From NCBI RefSeq assembly GCF_000024085.1, contig NC_013166.1, forward strand, positions 2,170,001-2,234,000: a DNA stretch of 64,000 nt, given 5' to 3'. This document shows positions 1 to 9,852 of the stretch, piece by piece. Under the pieces are notes generated by a model, which was given only the letters and a program-made list of their open reading frames with translations, made no database searches and was not told the DNA's origin. The translations under genes were made by a program, and so were the position numbers. Numbering within the stretch: position 1 is the first letter of the stretch; the number at the start of each line of letters is the position of its first letter. This stretch comes from Kangiella koreensis DSM 16069 (GTDB lineage: Bacteria; Pseudomonadota; Gammaproteobacteria; Enterobacterales; Kangiellaceae).

Positions 1-1879
1 TTAGGAAAGCTTTACCGTTTCGAGTTTTAGTAACCAAATCGCTGAACTTAGCCACGAAGCCATAACCGGCATCGGTTGCAAATAAGAATTTATCATCATC
101 CTCACCCATCATTGTCGCCATAAACTCGGCGCCAGCAATAGGATTTACCCGACCAGTGACTGGCTCTCCCAATCCTCGTGCAGAGGGCAAGGTATTGGCT
201 AATAAAGAAAATGTACGTCCAGTTGAGTCGAGGAACACTGCATATTGATTACTTTTGCCTTGTGCTGAATCGAGATACTTATCACCAGAACGATAATTCA
301 TTCCCACAGCATCAACATCATGCCCCTTGGCGCAACGAACCCAGCCCTTTTCCGAGAGAATCACAGTAACCGGTTCTGTTGGCAACAGCTCAGTTTCAGA
401 TAAGGCTTTTGCTTCTTTTCGCTCCACAATCGGTGAACGACGATCATCACCATATTGCTCAATGACCTCTTCGATCTCTTTCTTTATCAAGGTCTTCATA
501 CGCTGTTTTGAGCCGAGCGTTAGTTGCAACCAGTCCGCTTCATCTTCAAGCTCCGACTGCTCGCCTTTGATTTTCATCTCTTCAAGCTTTGCCAAGTGGC
601 GTAACTTCAACTCAAGAATAGATTCTGCTTGACGATCCGATAAATCAAAACGCTCCATTAATTTTAGCTTTGGTTTATCTTCGGTTCGAATAATATGAAT
701 GACTTCATCAATATTCAGATAAGCAATCAATAAACCATCTAAAATATGCAGGCGATCCATCACCTTATCTAAACGATGTTGTAAGCGACGACGCACTGTT
801 TCGTGGCGGAATTCAAGCCACTCTTTCAACATCACGCGAAGGTTTTTCACTTGCGGACGACCATCGATGCCAATCATATTCATATTGACGCGATAGGTAC
901 GCTCCAAGTCAGTTGTGGCAAACAGGTGACGCATTAACTCTTCTATATCAACCCTATTGGAACGCGGCTCAATAACTAAACGAGTCGGATTTTCATGATC
1001 TGACTCATCACGTAAATCACTAACCATCGGCAGTTTCTTAGCCTGCATTTGAGCAGCAATCTGCTCAAGAATTTTGGAGCCAGATGCCTGATGCGGTAGT
1101 GAAGTAATGACAATATCGCCGTCCTCTTTCTCAAAGCGCGCTCGCATACGAATCGAGCCGCGACCTTTTTCATATAGCTCAAGAATGTCAGCCCTTGGCG
1201 TAATGATTTCTGCATCGGTGGGGAAGTCTGGGCCTTGAATAAACTCTAATAAGTCCGGCAGCTCAGCTTTAGGATTTTCTAGCAGATGGACACAGGCTTT
1301 ACCCACTTCAGCCAAATTATGTGGCGGAATATCCGTTGCCATACCAACCGCGATACCTGTGGTGCCATTGAGCAACAAGTTTGGGATGCGCGCCGGCAAT
1401 ACTTCAGGCTCATCCATAGTGCCGTCAAAGTTAGGCGTCCAATTAACCGTCCCCTGCCCCAGCTCACTGAGTAATAGTTCAGAATAAGCCGCTAAACGTG
1501 ATTCAGTATAACGCATCGCCGCGAATGACTTAGGATCATCCGGAGCGCCCCAGTTACCTTGGCCATCGACCAATGGATAACGATAGGAAAAAGGCTGCGC
1601 CATCAAGACCATGGCCTCATAACAGGCCGAATCACCGTGCGGGTGAAACTTACCCAGTACGTCACCGACGGTACGTGCTGACTTTTTATATTTTGCCGTC
1701 GCTTTTAAACCCAGCTCACTCATCGCATACACAATACGACGCTGCACGGGTTTTAAGCCATCACCAATATGCGGCAAGGCACGGTCCATGATCACATACA
1801 TGGAGTAATTCAAATAAGCCTGTTCGGTAAACTCCGCCAGCGACTTTTTCTCAATACCTTCGTAATTCATTTCTTCCAC
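1..1879 (-). CDS. parC: DNA topoisomerase IV subunit A (partial, C-terminus outside window)
   Basis: ParC is the DNA-cleaving subunit of topoisomerase IV, which with ParE unlinks daughter chromosomes. The reverse strand from 1879 reads [20 protein letters not shown], then [33 protein letters not shown] and RYTESRL, all hallmark GyrA/ParC motifs. The residues equivalent to E. coli Ser80 and Glu84 (in HGDSACYE) are the quinolone-sensitive type. About 626 codons are present, against roughly 750 in E. coli, so about 125 C-terminal codons lie beyond position 1. A GTG at 1879, 9 nt after a GAGAAG ribosome site, is preferred; an ATG at 1870 is the alternative. The gene follows parE by 18 nt, probably in one transcript. 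Confidence 0.95.
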   Translation of the reverse strand, partial: MEEMNYEGIEKKSLAEFTEQAYLNYSMYVIMDRALPHIGDGLKPVQRRIVYAMSELGLKATAKYKKSARTVGDVLGKFHPHGDSACYEAMVLMAQPFSYRYPLVDGQGNWGAPDDPKSFAAMRYTESRLAAYSELLLSELGQGTVNWTPNFDGTMDEPEVLPARIPNLLLNGTTGIAVGMATDIPPHNLAEVGKACVHLLENPKAELPDLLEFIQGPDFPTDAEIITPRADILELYEKGRGSIRMRARFEKEDGDIVITSLPHQASGSKILEQIAAQMQAKKLPMVSDLRDESDHENPTRLVIEPRSNRVDIEELMRHLFATTDLERTYRVNMNMIGIDGRPQVKNLRVMLKEWLEFRHETVRRRLQHRLDKVMDRLHILDGLLIAYLNIDEVIHIIRTEDKPKLKLMERFDLSDRQAESILELKLRHLAKLEEMKIKGEQSELEDEADWLQLTLGSKQRMKTLIKKEIEEVIEQYGDDRRSPIVERKEAKALSETELLPTEPVTVILSEKGWVRCAKGHDVDAVGMNYRSGDKYLDSAQGKSNQYAVFLDSTGRTFSLLANTLPSARGLGEPVTGRVNPIAGAEFMATMMGEDDDKFLFATDAGYGFVAKFSDLVTKTRNGKAFL

Positions 1880-1897
1880 GATAGTTCACTTCTCGTT

Positions 1898-3787
1898 TTA
1901 AATTTCTGCTTTATTGCCTTTCAACTCTAACCATTCTTTACGATCAGAAGCGCGTTTTTTCGACAACAACATATCCATAATATGCTCGGCCTCTCCATCA
2001 CCACCTAAGGTCAGCTGTACCAAGCGGCGAGTTTCACGAGCCATAGTGGTTTCACGCAATTGCTTGGGGTTCATTTCACCCAAACCTTTAAAGCGCTGCA
2101 CCTGAATTTTGCCACGTTTATTTTCAGCTTTAATGCGATCCAACAAACCCTGCTTTTCATCTTCATCAAGGGCATAAAATACTTCTTTACCCACATCGAT
2201 TCGATACAGCGGCGGCATGGCAACAAACACATGACCGGCACGAACCAATGGTCTAAAGTGGCGAACAAATAAGGCACACAACAAAGTAGCAATATGCAGA
2301 CCATCCGAATCAGCATCCGCCAGGATACAAACTTTGCCGTACCTTAGTTTGCTTAAATCATCAGAGCTTGGATCAAGGCCAATCGCTACCGAAATGTCGT
2401 GCACTTCCTGCGAAGCCAGAATCTGATTGGAGTCCACCTCCCAGGTATTCAGGATTTTGCCTCGTAATGGCATAATCGCCTGATACTCTTTATCGCGCGC
2501 CTGCTTGGCTGAACCACCCGCTGAATCACCCTCGACCAGAAACAGCTCACTGCTCATGGCATCGGTGCCAGCGCAATCGGCTAACTTACCCGGCAATGCA
2601 GGACCTTGGGTGACTTTTTTACGGACAATCTTTTTGCTGGCACGCATTCGCTTGTGGGCATTACTGATGGCGCGCTCGGCGAGTGCATCACCAATTACTG
2701 GGTTTTGATTGAGCCACAAGCTAAAGGCATCTTTGACCACGCCCGCAACGAAGGTTGCGCACTGGCGAGAGGATAAACGCTCTTTAGTCTGGCCGGAGAA
2801 CTGCGGGTCATCCAGTTTGACCGACAATACGTAACTAATACGATCCCACACGTCTTCCGCACTCAGCTTAACACCACGTGGCAATAAATTTCTGAATTCA
2901 CAAAACTCACGCATGGCATCTAATAAGCCATTGCGCAAACCATTGACGTGCGTGCCGCCTTGCGGTGTTGGAATCAGGTTAACGTAACTTTCAGCGAGAC
3001 ATTCGCCACCTTCGGGCAACCACATAAAGGCCCAGTCAACGGCTTCAGCTTCACCCTGCAAAGAACCGGTAAAAGGCTCTTCGGGTAACCTTTCAAAACC
3101 ACCCGCCTGCTCTAGTAAATAAGCGGTTAGGCCATCTTCATACAACCACTCATCCTGCTCTCCTGCAGCCTTGTTATCAAAGACTACCTTTAAACCAGGG
3201 CATAGGATTGCTTTGGCTTTAAGCAAATGTTTAAGACGTGAAATGGAGAATTTATCGCTATCGAAGTATTTGCTGTCGGGCCAGAACTTAACGCTGGTTC
3301 CGGTATTACGCTTACCGACTTCAGCCACCACCTCTAGATCTTTAACCTTAAAGCCATCTTCAAAGGCCATGAAGTATTGATTACCATCGCGCTTAACGGT
3401 TACTTCAACACGTTTAGATAAGGCATTCACCACCGAGATACCGACACCGTGAAGACCGCCTGAGAATTGATAGTTTTTGTTCGAAAACTTACCACCTGCA
3501 TGCAGCTTGCTCATAATGAGCTCAACGCCCGGGATACCTTCCTCAGGATGGATATCAACCGGCATTCCACGCCCATCGTCCTCAACCTCAAGGCTGCTAT
3601 CTTTGTGTAGAGTCACCTTGATGGTTTTGGCATGTCCTGCTAAAGCTTCATCCACACTGTTATCGATCACCTCTTGCCCAAGATGATTTGGACGGCTGGT
3701 GTCGGTATACATACCGGGACGCTTTTTAACTGGATCAAGGCCGCTGAGAACCTCAATGGATTCAGCTGTATATTGATTATTCGCCAT
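1898..3787 (-). CDS. parE: DNA topoisomerase IV subunit B
   Basis: ParE is the ATPase subunit of topoisomerase IV. At 629 residues it matches the E. coli protein (630). The GHKL ATPase motifs are visible in order: EVIDNSVDEALAG (about residue 40), DDGRGMPVD, and the lid GGLHGVGISVVNALS. The TOPRIM domain follows with ELFLVEGDSAGGSAKQ and MPLRGKILNTWEVD, then the metal-binding DADSDGLHI. QRFKGLGEMNP lies near the C-terminus. It has the short ParE form, without the insert found in enteric GyrB. It lies directly upstream of parC on the same strand. Confidence 0.97.
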   Translation of the reverse strand: MANNQYTAESIEVLSGLDPVKKRPGMYTDTSRPNHLGQEVIDNSVDEALAGHAKTIKVTLHKDSSLEVEDDGRGMPVDIHPEEGIPGVELIMSKLHAGGKFSNKNYQFSGGLHGVGISVVNALSKRVEVTVKRDGNQYFMAFEDGFKVKDLEVVAEVGKRNTGTSVKFWPDSKYFDSDKFSISRLKHLLKAKAILCPGLKVVFDNKAAGEQDEWLYEDGLTAYLLEQAGGFERLPEEPFTGSLQGEAEAVDWAFMWLPEGGECLAESYVNLIPTPQGGTHVNGLRNGLLDAMREFCEFRNLLPRGVKLSAEDVWDRISYVLSVKLDDPQFSGQTKERLSSRQCATFVAGVVKDAFSLWLNQNPVIGDALAERAISNAHKRMRASKKIVRKKVTQGPALPGKLADCAGTDAMSSELFLVEGDSAGGSAKQARDKEYQAIMPLRGKILNTWEVDSNQILASQEVHDISVAIGLDPSSDDLSKLRYGKVCILADADSDGLHIATLLCALFVRHFRPLVRAGHVFVAMPPLYRIDVGKEVFYALDEDEKQGLLDRIKAENKRGKIQVQRFKGLGEMNPKQLRETTMARETRRLVQLTLGGDGEAEHIMDMLLSKKRASDRKEWLELKGNKAEI

Positions 3788-3842
3788 AAGTAAATTATTG
3801 ATTTTGTGTTAGGAGAGTCAAATTGACTCAATATATAGTTAT

Positions 3843-3867
3843 TCGGCCCTTATCCTATAAAGGCCGA
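3843..3867. terminator. Hairpin between cpdA and parE
   Basis: TCGGCC and GGCCGA arms with further CTTAT/ATAAG pairing form a short hairpin in the 148-nt gap. There is no clear T-run on either side, so it is only a possible terminator or attenuator for the cpdA operon reading leftward. Confidence 0.35.
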
Positions 3868-3935
3868 TCAGCAAGTGCAAGTAAAATTATTGAATGGAAT
3901 AAGGTGCTTTCAACAGAGACTAATTAAGCCGCTGA

Positions 3936-4760
3936 TTAATAGCCAGAAATGGCAAAATTGACACTGGGCAAATAATGATCAACCCGGTAATTTTGCTTAT
4001 CGATCACTCCATCAGCATGGCATTGATAGACTGCATAGCCGGGAGTCTCTCCGCTGGCGGCAAAATCAGCTGAATGGCGTTTAAATTGGACACAGGTAGA
4101 AGGAACCGAACAATAGACTGCATTATCGATCTTATATTCGGAGAATTGATGTACATGACCAAATCCACATAATTTCACTTGAGGGTGTTCGGTCACTAAT
4201 TCCAGTAGCTCGTCTTTATTACTGACACCAATTTCATCCAGCCAGTCACTACCCACGGGAACGGGGTGGTGATGCATATAGATCATGGTAGGTAAATCAG
4301 AATTTTCTTCGAGGCAACGTCGAGCCCACTTTAATTCAGATGGATCAATCCGCCCATGCACTTCGTCTTCAATATGACTACTGATCATTAAAATCTGCCA
4401 ATGATCTGTAAGAATTTGTTTATGGTTAAACAGCGGGGCTTCTGATAGAAAACTGGTTAAATACTCAACTTCGTCATGGTTGCCTGCAAGCGTAAAGACT
4501 GGTTTGCCAAATTTAGCCATCTGCTTGGCAAAGAACTGATAGGAGTCTTTTGAATAGTCTTGGGAAATATCCCCGGTAACGATAATTACATCAGGATCAA
4601 TCGCTCGAGCACGAATATCTTCCAATACCGCGCAGAAGCTTTCTTGTGTATTAACACCCAGCAGACTACCTTGGTCATCAGCAAACAAATGTGGATCTGA
4701 AAGGTGCAAAACAGTCATTTCAGGTCGCCCAATAAATAGGCGTTTGCAGTCGTTAGTCAA
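3936..4760 (-). CDS. cpdA: 3',5'-cyclic-AMP phosphodiesterase
   Basis: CpdA hydrolyses cAMP to AMP in the cytoplasm and so tunes Crp-dependent transcription. The calcineurin-like metallophosphoesterase motifs are all present: LSDPHLF (about residue 20), VTGDISQD, LAGNHDE, MHHHP and CGFGHVHQ, supplying the dinuclear metal ligands. Length is 274 residues, as in E. coli. The start is a TTG at 4760 with a strong AGGAG site 7 nt upstream; an ATG 14 codons in is weaker. It forms a leftward operon with nudF and yqiB. E. coli has the same block, but with yqiA between parE and cpdA, which is absent here. Confidence 0.93.
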   Translation of the reverse strand: MTNDCKRLFIGRPEMTVLHLSDPHLFADDQGSLLGVNTQESFCAVLEDIRARAIDPDVIIVTGDISQDYSKDSYQFFAKQMAKFGKPVFTLAGNHDEVEYLTSFLSEAPLFNHKQILTDHWQILMISSHIEDEVHGRIDPSELKWARRCLEENSDLPTMIYMHHHPVPVGSDWLDEIGVSNKDELLELVTEHPQVKLCGFGHVHQFSEYKIDNAVYCSVPSTCVQFKRHSADFAASGETPGYAVYQCHADGVIDKQNYRVDHYLPSVNFAISGY

Positions 4761-4799
4761 ATCAATCTCCTATCTGTTATTAGTATTATCGCTTATATG

Positions 4800-5276
4800 C
4801 TACTGCAAAAACGCTAAGTGGGTCGTATTCGCAGTGTGAGATTGACCAAATTGTAGACAAAAGTTAAGCCATTCGCCCAAGAATCTATTCAACTGGAGCT
4901 TTTCGTCGGGTTGTTTCATCTCGATATTGGGGTAAATATAAACTGGAGGTAGCATCCCTTCGTTCAGCCCTGACAAAACTTCAGCCATCTGAGCGTCGTG
5001 GTATAGGCGAACTAGGAACTCGCGATTAACAGCTGCAGCATAGGGAGCCGAGCTATCGCAATACTGTTTCAGCCGATATGTGACGGTGTAACGACTCATT
5101 TGTTCCAGTGTTATTACCACATCAGGTTGTTTTTCAATGCTTAGGCAAACCACGTCAGACTCATGGCATAGTATCTTACCAGCGCTACCAACCAGTTTAT
5201 TCAACTTAAGGTAGTTGCTGGCGCACAACGCCATAAACTCTTTCAGGTCTGGAACATACTTTCTTGCTGAAGGCAT
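4800..5276 (-). CDS. yqiB: YqiB family protein (DUF1249)
   Basis: A 158-residue soluble protein of the DUF1249 family, of unknown function, always found next to nudF and cpdA. The N-terminus (MPSARKYVPDLKEFMALCAS) matches E. coli YqiB (MKRYTPDFPEMMRLCEMN), and the family signatures VRLYHDAQMAEV and NRFLGEWLNFCLQFG are visible. I place the start at ATG 5276, because an AAGGG site sits just upstream and the family begins here. An in-frame GTG at 5297 would add seven residues. It begins 30 nt after the nudF stop, in the same operon. Confidence 0.88.
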   Translation of the reverse strand: MPSARKYVPDLKEFMALCASNYLKLNKLVGSAGKILCHESDVVCLSIEKQPDVVITLEQMSRYTVTYRLKQYCDSSAPYAAAVNREFLVRLYHDAQMAEVLSGLNEGMLPPVYIYPNIEMKQPDEKLQLNRFLGEWLNFCLQFGQSHTANTTHLAFLQ

Positions 5277-5306
5277 AAGCACCCTTGCTAAACGCACACA
5301 AGTACA

Positions 5307-5951
5307 TCAAAAACTGTCCATGATACGAGGGTCTGTTGACCTTTCATCAGCAAGTTCCAGTTGCTGCTCATTCAATAAAAACCACTGGACGGCAATTAAA
5401 GCCATTGCATTACTAATACCGCCATTAGCCAGAAGTTGCAACATTTCTTGTCGCGTGACTGCTAACACCTTGATATCTTCATGCTCATCGTCCAAACCGG
5501 CATAGTCTACCAAGTTTGAGCTATCAACCAAACCCAGAAATAGATCCACGTATTCCGAGGTACCGCCCGGGCTTACCCAGTAACTCGGCATTTCAAGCAG
5601 TTTATAAATGCTGCAGCGTGCCTCTTCCTCAGCTTCTCGGTGTGCCACTTCATGCGGGTATTCCCCCTCTTCCACCATCCCAGCAATGATTTCCAGTAGC
5701 CAAGGAGAATGCTTATCGTCTAATGCTCCTGGCCGACATTGCTCAATCATGACAAAGCGATCAAGACGTGGATCAAATAACAAAACACCAACTGCATTCC
5801 CGCGCTCAAATATTTCACGCTGAATGATAGGACTCCAGCCGCCTAGATATTGCTTATGCCGATAACGATATTTTTCCATGCGAAAGAAACCTTCATACAA
5901 AGGTTCCCGACTTACAATTTCCACATCCTGAGGGCCAAATTTTTTGTCCAA
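5307..5951 (-). CDS. nudF: ADP-ribose pyrophosphatase, Nudix family
   Basis: NudF splits ADP-ribose into AMP and ribose-5-phosphate. The protein is 214 residues, with the family N-terminus (FGPQDVEIVSREPLYEGFFRMEKYRYRH) and a Nudix box beginning GMVEEGEYPHEVAHREAEEE. All the metal-binding glutamates of the box are present. However, the glycine expected after EExx is Arg (EEEARC, where E. coli has EEAGL), an unusual change in an otherwise conserved signature. Start is a TTG at 5951 behind an AAGGTG site. It is the first gene of the nudF-yqiB-cpdA operon and is divergent from the methyltransferase gene. Confidence 0.92.
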   Translation of the reverse strand: MDKKFGPQDVEIVSREPLYEGFFRMEKYRYRHKQYLGGWSPIIQREIFERGNAVGVLLFDPRLDRFVMIEQCRPGALDDKHSPWLLEIIAGMVEEGEYPHEVAHREAEEEARCSIYKLLEMPSYWVSPGGTSEYVDLFLGLVDSSNLVDYAGLDDEHEDIKVLAVTRQEMLQLLANGGISNAMALIAVQWFLLNEQQLELADERSTDPRIMDSF

Positions 5952-6128
5952 AATGTCACCTTATATTCACATAATCATTGTTGAACTAAACAGCGCCGCA
6001 CCTGTACTGAGACTAAGTCATCCTGCCACAGAGTTGGCACCATGTTAACACTTCATAATCTGTTACACTTACTGTATTGTTTGAAATACCAATAATTACT
6101 ATGCTTTAGCCAACCAAGAGAGGTGTCC

Positions 6129-6797
6129 ATGGAGCAGCCGATATTTGATTTGGAACAGGCTCGACAAAATATGGTTGAACAGCAAATCCGTCCATGGAAT
6201 GTGCTGGATAATCAGTTACTGGATTTGATTTCTGGCTTACCGCGCGACAGATTTGTACCTGAAGAATTTCGCTCGCTGGCCTACGCAGACACACAGATTC
6301 CACTTGGTCATAGCCAATGCATGATGCCTCCTCGTGAAGAAGCTAGAATGTTACAGGCATTACGTATTCAGCCCAGTGATATAGTGTTAGAAATAGGTAC
6401 CGGCACAGGCTACTGCACTGCCTTGATGGCACAATTGGCGCACAAAGTTTATAGCGTGGACATCATTGGCGAGTTTATTGAACAGGCAAAAGAGCGTACC
6501 CAAGAATTAGGACTCGATAATATTGAGTTTGAAGAAGGTGATGCGGCAGCTGGCTGGCCTCATTACAAGCCTTATGATGTTATTGCCATTACCGGTAGCT
6601 TTTATAAATTACCCAAAGCACTCAAGCGCCACCTGCCTATCGGTGGCCGCCTGTTTTGCGTAGTCGGTCAGGAGCCTGCGATGAAGGCAGAACTCATCAC
6701 CCGAATTGGTGATGATGAATGGCACGAAGAAGTATTGTTCGAAACCGTTTTGCCCTATTTAATCAACGCAAAACGTGCCGAACAGTTTGAGTTTTAA
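6129..6797 (+). CDS. Protein-L-isoaspartate O-methyltransferase family protein
   Basis: A 222-residue SAM-dependent methyltransferase of the PCMT family. The SAM-binding motif I is LEIGTGTGYCTALMAQL (about residue 80), with motif post-I VYSVDII and motif II YDVIAITGS. The N-terminal segment (ARQNMVEQQIRPWNVLD) is typical of the PCMT-like proteins encoded directly upstream of tolC in many gammaproteobacteria. These differ from canonical Pcm, and isoaspartate repair has not been shown for all of them. I chose ATG 6129, because AAGAGAGG lies 5 nt upstream; an in-frame GTG at 6123 would overlap that site. Confidence 0.85.
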   Translation: MEQPIFDLEQARQNMVEQQIRPWNVLDNQLLDLISGLPRDRFVPEEFRSLAYADTQIPLGHSQCMMPPREEARMLQALRIQPSDIVLEIGTGTGYCTALMAQLAHKVYSVDIIGEFIEQAKERTQELGLDNIEFEEGDAAAGWPHYKPYDVIAITGSFYKLPKALKRHLPIGGRLFCVVGQEPAMKAELITRIGDDEWHEEVLFETVLPYLINAKRAEQFEF

Positions 6798-6805
6798 ATA
6801 ATAAA

Positions 6806-6833
6806 GATAAGCACTGAAACATTAGTGCTTATC
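6806..6833 (+). terminator. Hairpin between the methyltransferase gene and tolC
   Basis: Perfect 10-bp arms GATAAGCACT / AGTGCTTATC with an 8-nt loop, directly after the upstream stop. There is no T-run, so it may be an attenuating or RNA-stabilising hairpin rather than a full terminator. Confidence 0.45.
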
Positions 6834-6858
6834 GCAACAATCAATTTTGGAATATGGT

Positions 6859-8232
6859 ATGAAGCCTAAAGCAAAGATTAAATTAGTCACTCTGGCAATC
6901 TTGTCACTGAGTGGCTTAACTGCAAATGCAAATACAGATCTTCTGGATGTTTATCAAGATGCTCTGAAAAATGATCCGCAATACAAGATCAGTGATGCCA
7001 ACTTAAGAGCTACCGAACAAGGTGTTCGCATCAATCGTTCAAGCTTATTACCCCAAGTCAGCGCTTCAGCGACAAAAGGCAGAAGTGATTACGACTATTC
7101 AGGCCAAGGCCTTGACGGTAGTCCCTCAGACCCTTTTAACAACTCTGTAGACTCAACAACTTACCGTGTTCAACTTAACCAGTCACTATTTGACTGGAAT
7201 CTGTGGGTTGCTTTGGAACAAGCAGAAATGCGCGTTCGTGTCGCGGAACTAAACCACGCAGCTAATTTACAGGACCTAATGCTTCGCACAGCGCAAGCTT
7301 ACTTTAGACTGTTAAGTACAGAAGAGGTGCTTGCTGCCACTCGTTCTGAAAAAGAAGCTTTGCAAAGTCAACTTGATATGACTCGTGAACAATTTGAGTC
7401 AGGCCTGTCAACTGCTACTGATTATTTGGATGCACAAGCAAACTTTGACCAGGCACAAATCAGCGAGCTTCAATCTGAGAATGAATACTACAACGCCAAA
7501 GAAAACTTGCGTGAAATCACTGGACAATATTACGCTGAGCTTGAAGCTACTGGCAATAGTATTAAATTAACACCGCCAACCCCAGAAAACATTGATGACT
7601 GGATGCGTGCAGCGCGTGAAGCCAATCTAAACCTTAAAGCAAAGCAGTTTGAAGTAAGAGTTGCTCGCGAAGAAGTCAAGCGTAATCGAAGCGGTCATTA
7701 TCCCACCGCCGATCTAAGCGTCAGTTACTCTGATCAGGAAACTGAAACAGATCGTTTCTTCCCTGTCCAAAACATTGGTCAAAACACGTTAAATATGCAA
7801 GATGGTTATCAAGCCGGTATTACAGTTACTATACCACTGTTTTCTGGTTTAAGGACTTCAGCTCAAACTGAGCAGGCCAAGCAAAATTACCTGCGTACAA
7901 CGCACGAGCTTGACCAAAGCGATAGGTTGGTTCAGAAAAATGCTCGTATGGCTTACACTAATCTACAAACTGCTATCAAGTCGTTCGAGGCTAACAAACG
8001 TGCCTACCAATCAAGTTCGAGTTCATTAGAGTCTACCCAGGAAGGGTATCAGGCAGGTACCAGAAATATTGTCGATGTCTTAATTGCTACTCGGAGCACC
8101 TATTCGTCGCAGCGTAATATGATTCGTGCAAAATATGACTACCTTATCAGTAGCTTACAACTAAAGGCAGCGGCAGGAACCTTAACTGAAAATGACTTGG
8201 AAATTGTCAATAACTGGTTGGAGCAATACTAA
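6859..8232 (+). CDS. tolC: Outer membrane efflux channel TolC
   Basis: TolC is the trimeric outer-membrane exit duct for RND and ABC efflux pumps and type I secretion. It is 457 residues from ATG 6859, with a signal peptide (MKPKAKIKLVTLAILSLSG, cut after ANA). Two repeats of the outer-membrane efflux family follow, each with a coiled-coil helical hairpin; the mature start LLDVYQDALKNDPQY and the segment YQAGTRNIVDVLIATRSTYSSQ are diagnostic. The start was set at ATG 6859 behind TTGGA, because an earlier in-frame TTG would only add four residues before the signal peptide. The linkage to nudF matches E. coli. Confidence 0.93.
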   Translation: MKPKAKIKLVTLAILSLSGLTANANTDLLDVYQDALKNDPQYKISDANLRATEQGVRINRSSLLPQVSASATKGRSDYDYSGQGLDGSPSDPFNNSVDSTTYRVQLNQSLFDWNLWVALEQAEMRVRVAELNHAANLQDLMLRTAQAYFRLLSTEEVLAATRSEKEALQSQLDMTREQFESGLSTATDYLDAQANFDQAQISELQSENEYYNAKENLREITGQYYAELEATGNSIKLTPPTPENIDDWMRAAREANLNLKAKQFEVRVAREEVKRNRSGHYPTADLSVSYSDQETETDRFFPVQNIGQNTLNMQDGYQAGITVTIPLFSGLRTSAQTEQAKQNYLRTTHELDQSDRLVQKNARMAYTNLQTAIKSFEANKRAYQSSSSSLESTQEGYQAGTRNIVDVLIATRSTYSSQRNMIRAKYDYLISSLQLKAAAGTLTENDLEIVNNWLEQY

Positions 8233-8247
8233 CTTAGTGTAATCTCG

Positions 8248-8293
8248 GTGTTATTGGGCGACTACCTTTATCATAAGTAGGACTCAATAACAC
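8248..8293. terminator. Long stem-loop between convergent tolC and waaA
   Basis: GTGTTATTG and CAATAACAC arms flank a second inner pairing (CTAC...GTAG). The structure overlaps the last codons of waaA and could end transcription from both sides. No strong T-run is seen. Confidence 0.4.
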
Positions 8294-9518
8294 TGACTGT
8301 TTCATCCAGAGCACCACGGTTAGTGTTAATAACTTCAGCAGCTTTGGCGCCCATATTGAATGCTCTAGCTTTATCTTCAAATAACTGGATGACCACACTG
8401 GCTAAATCTTTCTCATCAACCACCATTTGTGCACCACCAGCCTCAATTAAATCAGCAAAAATTTCATTGAAATTATGAATATGGGGACCTGTTAAGACAG
8501 GTTTTCCCAACACCGCTGGCTCAATCGGATTGTGCCCACCGATTTCAGCAAAGCTACCGCCTATCCAACAAATATCCGATATATTAAAGGCTTTCATAAG
8601 TTCACCCATAGTATCGCCCAATAAGACGTCTGCATTATTGGACCAAGTATCCGGGCAAGAACGACGAGCCACACTATACCCTTCATTTTCAATTAAATGG
8701 GCCACGGCTTCAAAGCGTTCAGGATGGCGAGGCACTAGTATTAATTTAGCTCGAGGGATTATATTACATACTATTTTATGTGCCCTTAGTACCGCCTCAT
8801 CTTCCCCCTTATGAGTGCTTGCAGCAATCCAGACAGGAGCGTCTTTCCAATTAGGATAATACTCATGGTCAGTAAAGGTTGGCACATCCATATCAAACTT
8901 TATATTGCCCGTTACTAGCGACCTTTCTTTTGACAACCCAAGTCGAATATAACGCTCTGCATCTTGCTCATTAACTGCTAGCACCTTGACGAAGGCATCC
9001 ATCATTTCGTTCGCTAGCGACGCAATCTTTTCGTATTTATTGGCCGAACGGCCAGACAAACGCGCATTAGCTAAAATAACAGGGATATTATTGCTTTTAA
9101 GATGATGAAGCCAGTTAGGCCACAATTCAGTTTCCATTATGACTAATAATCGTGGCTTAGCACGACGAATGAAGCGCTTAATGGTTCCAGGTAAATCACA
9201 GGGTGAGTAGTGGTGTTTCACACGATTACCGAGACCATTGTATATTTGTCGCGCACCGGTGGGGGTTGTTGTGGTTACAATAATATTAAGTTCGGGATAT
9301 TTAAACAGCAGCTTTTTAATGATAGCAATTGCAGCATTAGATTCACCCATTGAAACTGCATGAAACCAAATACTCTGCTTATACTCTTTACTAACAATTC
9401 CAAAACGCTCACGCAATGGCTCACGGTACTGTGGTGGTTTGAAACTTTTGTAAACCCAGCGTACGCATAATAAGGGTGCTGCCAGAATATATAACAATGT
9501 ATAAAGATAACGTAACAA
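8271..9518 (-). CDS. waaA: 3-deoxy-D-manno-octulosonic acid (Kdo) transferase
   Basis: WaaA (KdtA) transfers Kdo from CMP-Kdo to lipid A precursor at the inner membrane, an essential step of LPS core assembly. The protein is 415 residues, with an N-terminal membrane anchor (LYTLLYILAAPLLCVRWVY). The family motifs are WFHAVSMGE (about residue 50), TTTTPTGA, PCDLPGTIKRF, METELWPNW and NARLSGRS, and the GT-B C-terminal half contains GGSFAEIGGHNPIEPA. I place the start at TTG 9518, behind AAGGGAAG with 8 nt spacing. That start aligns with the E. coli N-terminus; an upstream in-frame TTG at 9542 lacks a ribosome site. Confidence 0.93.
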   Translation of the reverse strand: MLRYLYTLLYILAAPLLCVRWVYKSFKPPQYREPLRERFGIVSKEYKQSIWFHAVSMGESNAAIAIIKKLLFKYPELNIIVTTTTPTGARQIYNGLGNRVKHHYSPCDLPGTIKRFIRRAKPRLLVIMETELWPNWLHHLKSNNIPVILANARLSGRSANKYEKIASLANEMMDAFVKVLAVNEQDAERYIRLGLSKERSLVTGNIKFDMDVPTFTDHEYYPNWKDAPVWIAASTHKGEDEAVLRAHKIVCNIIPRAKLILVPRHPERFEAVAHLIENEGYSVARRSCPDTWSNNADVLLGDTMGELMKAFNISDICWIGGSFAEIGGHNPIEPAVLGKPVLTGPHIHNFNEIFADLIEAGGAQMVVDEKDLASVVIQLFEDKARAFNMGAKAAEVINTNRGALDETVSVIESYL

Positions 9519-9558
9519 GTATTTGTCTTCCCTTATGACCAAGGCCTATTAGCCTTAT

Positions 9559-9852
9559 TTATGATTTACTTTTTTCTGCTCTTTGCTTTCGAACTTCTTT
9601 GGGGTCGGCAATTAAAGGGCGATAAATCTCAACTCTATCTCCATCGTGCAAAGTGTCTGTTAACTTTGCTAATTTGCTGAAAACTCCAACTTTAGTTTGA
9701 GTTAAATCGATCTCAGAGTATAACTCAAGGATGCCAGACTGCCTGATAATCTCTTCAATAGTAGCCGATGCTTCAACCTCAAGCGATAACAATGTCTGCT
9801 TTTCAGGAAGTGCATAACAAACTTCCACTGTAATTCTTTCAATTTGGGACAT
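9559..9852 (-). CDS. ratB: RnfH/RatB family ubiquitin-like protein
   Basis: A 97-residue member of the UPF0125 (RnfH/YfjF) family with a beta-grasp fold. The visible features are the N-terminal strand [13 protein letters not shown] and the segment [23 protein letters not shown], which is the family fingerprint. Its biochemical role is unsettled. Its start codon directly abuts the ratA stop, so the two are almost certainly cotranslated, the arrangement seen across gammaproteobacteria opposite smpB. Confidence 0.9.
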   Translation of the reverse strand: MSQIERITVEVCYALPEKQTLLSLEVEASATIEEIIRQSGILELYSEIDLTQTKVGVFSKLAKLTDTLHDGDRVEIYRPLIADPKEVRKQRAEKSKS

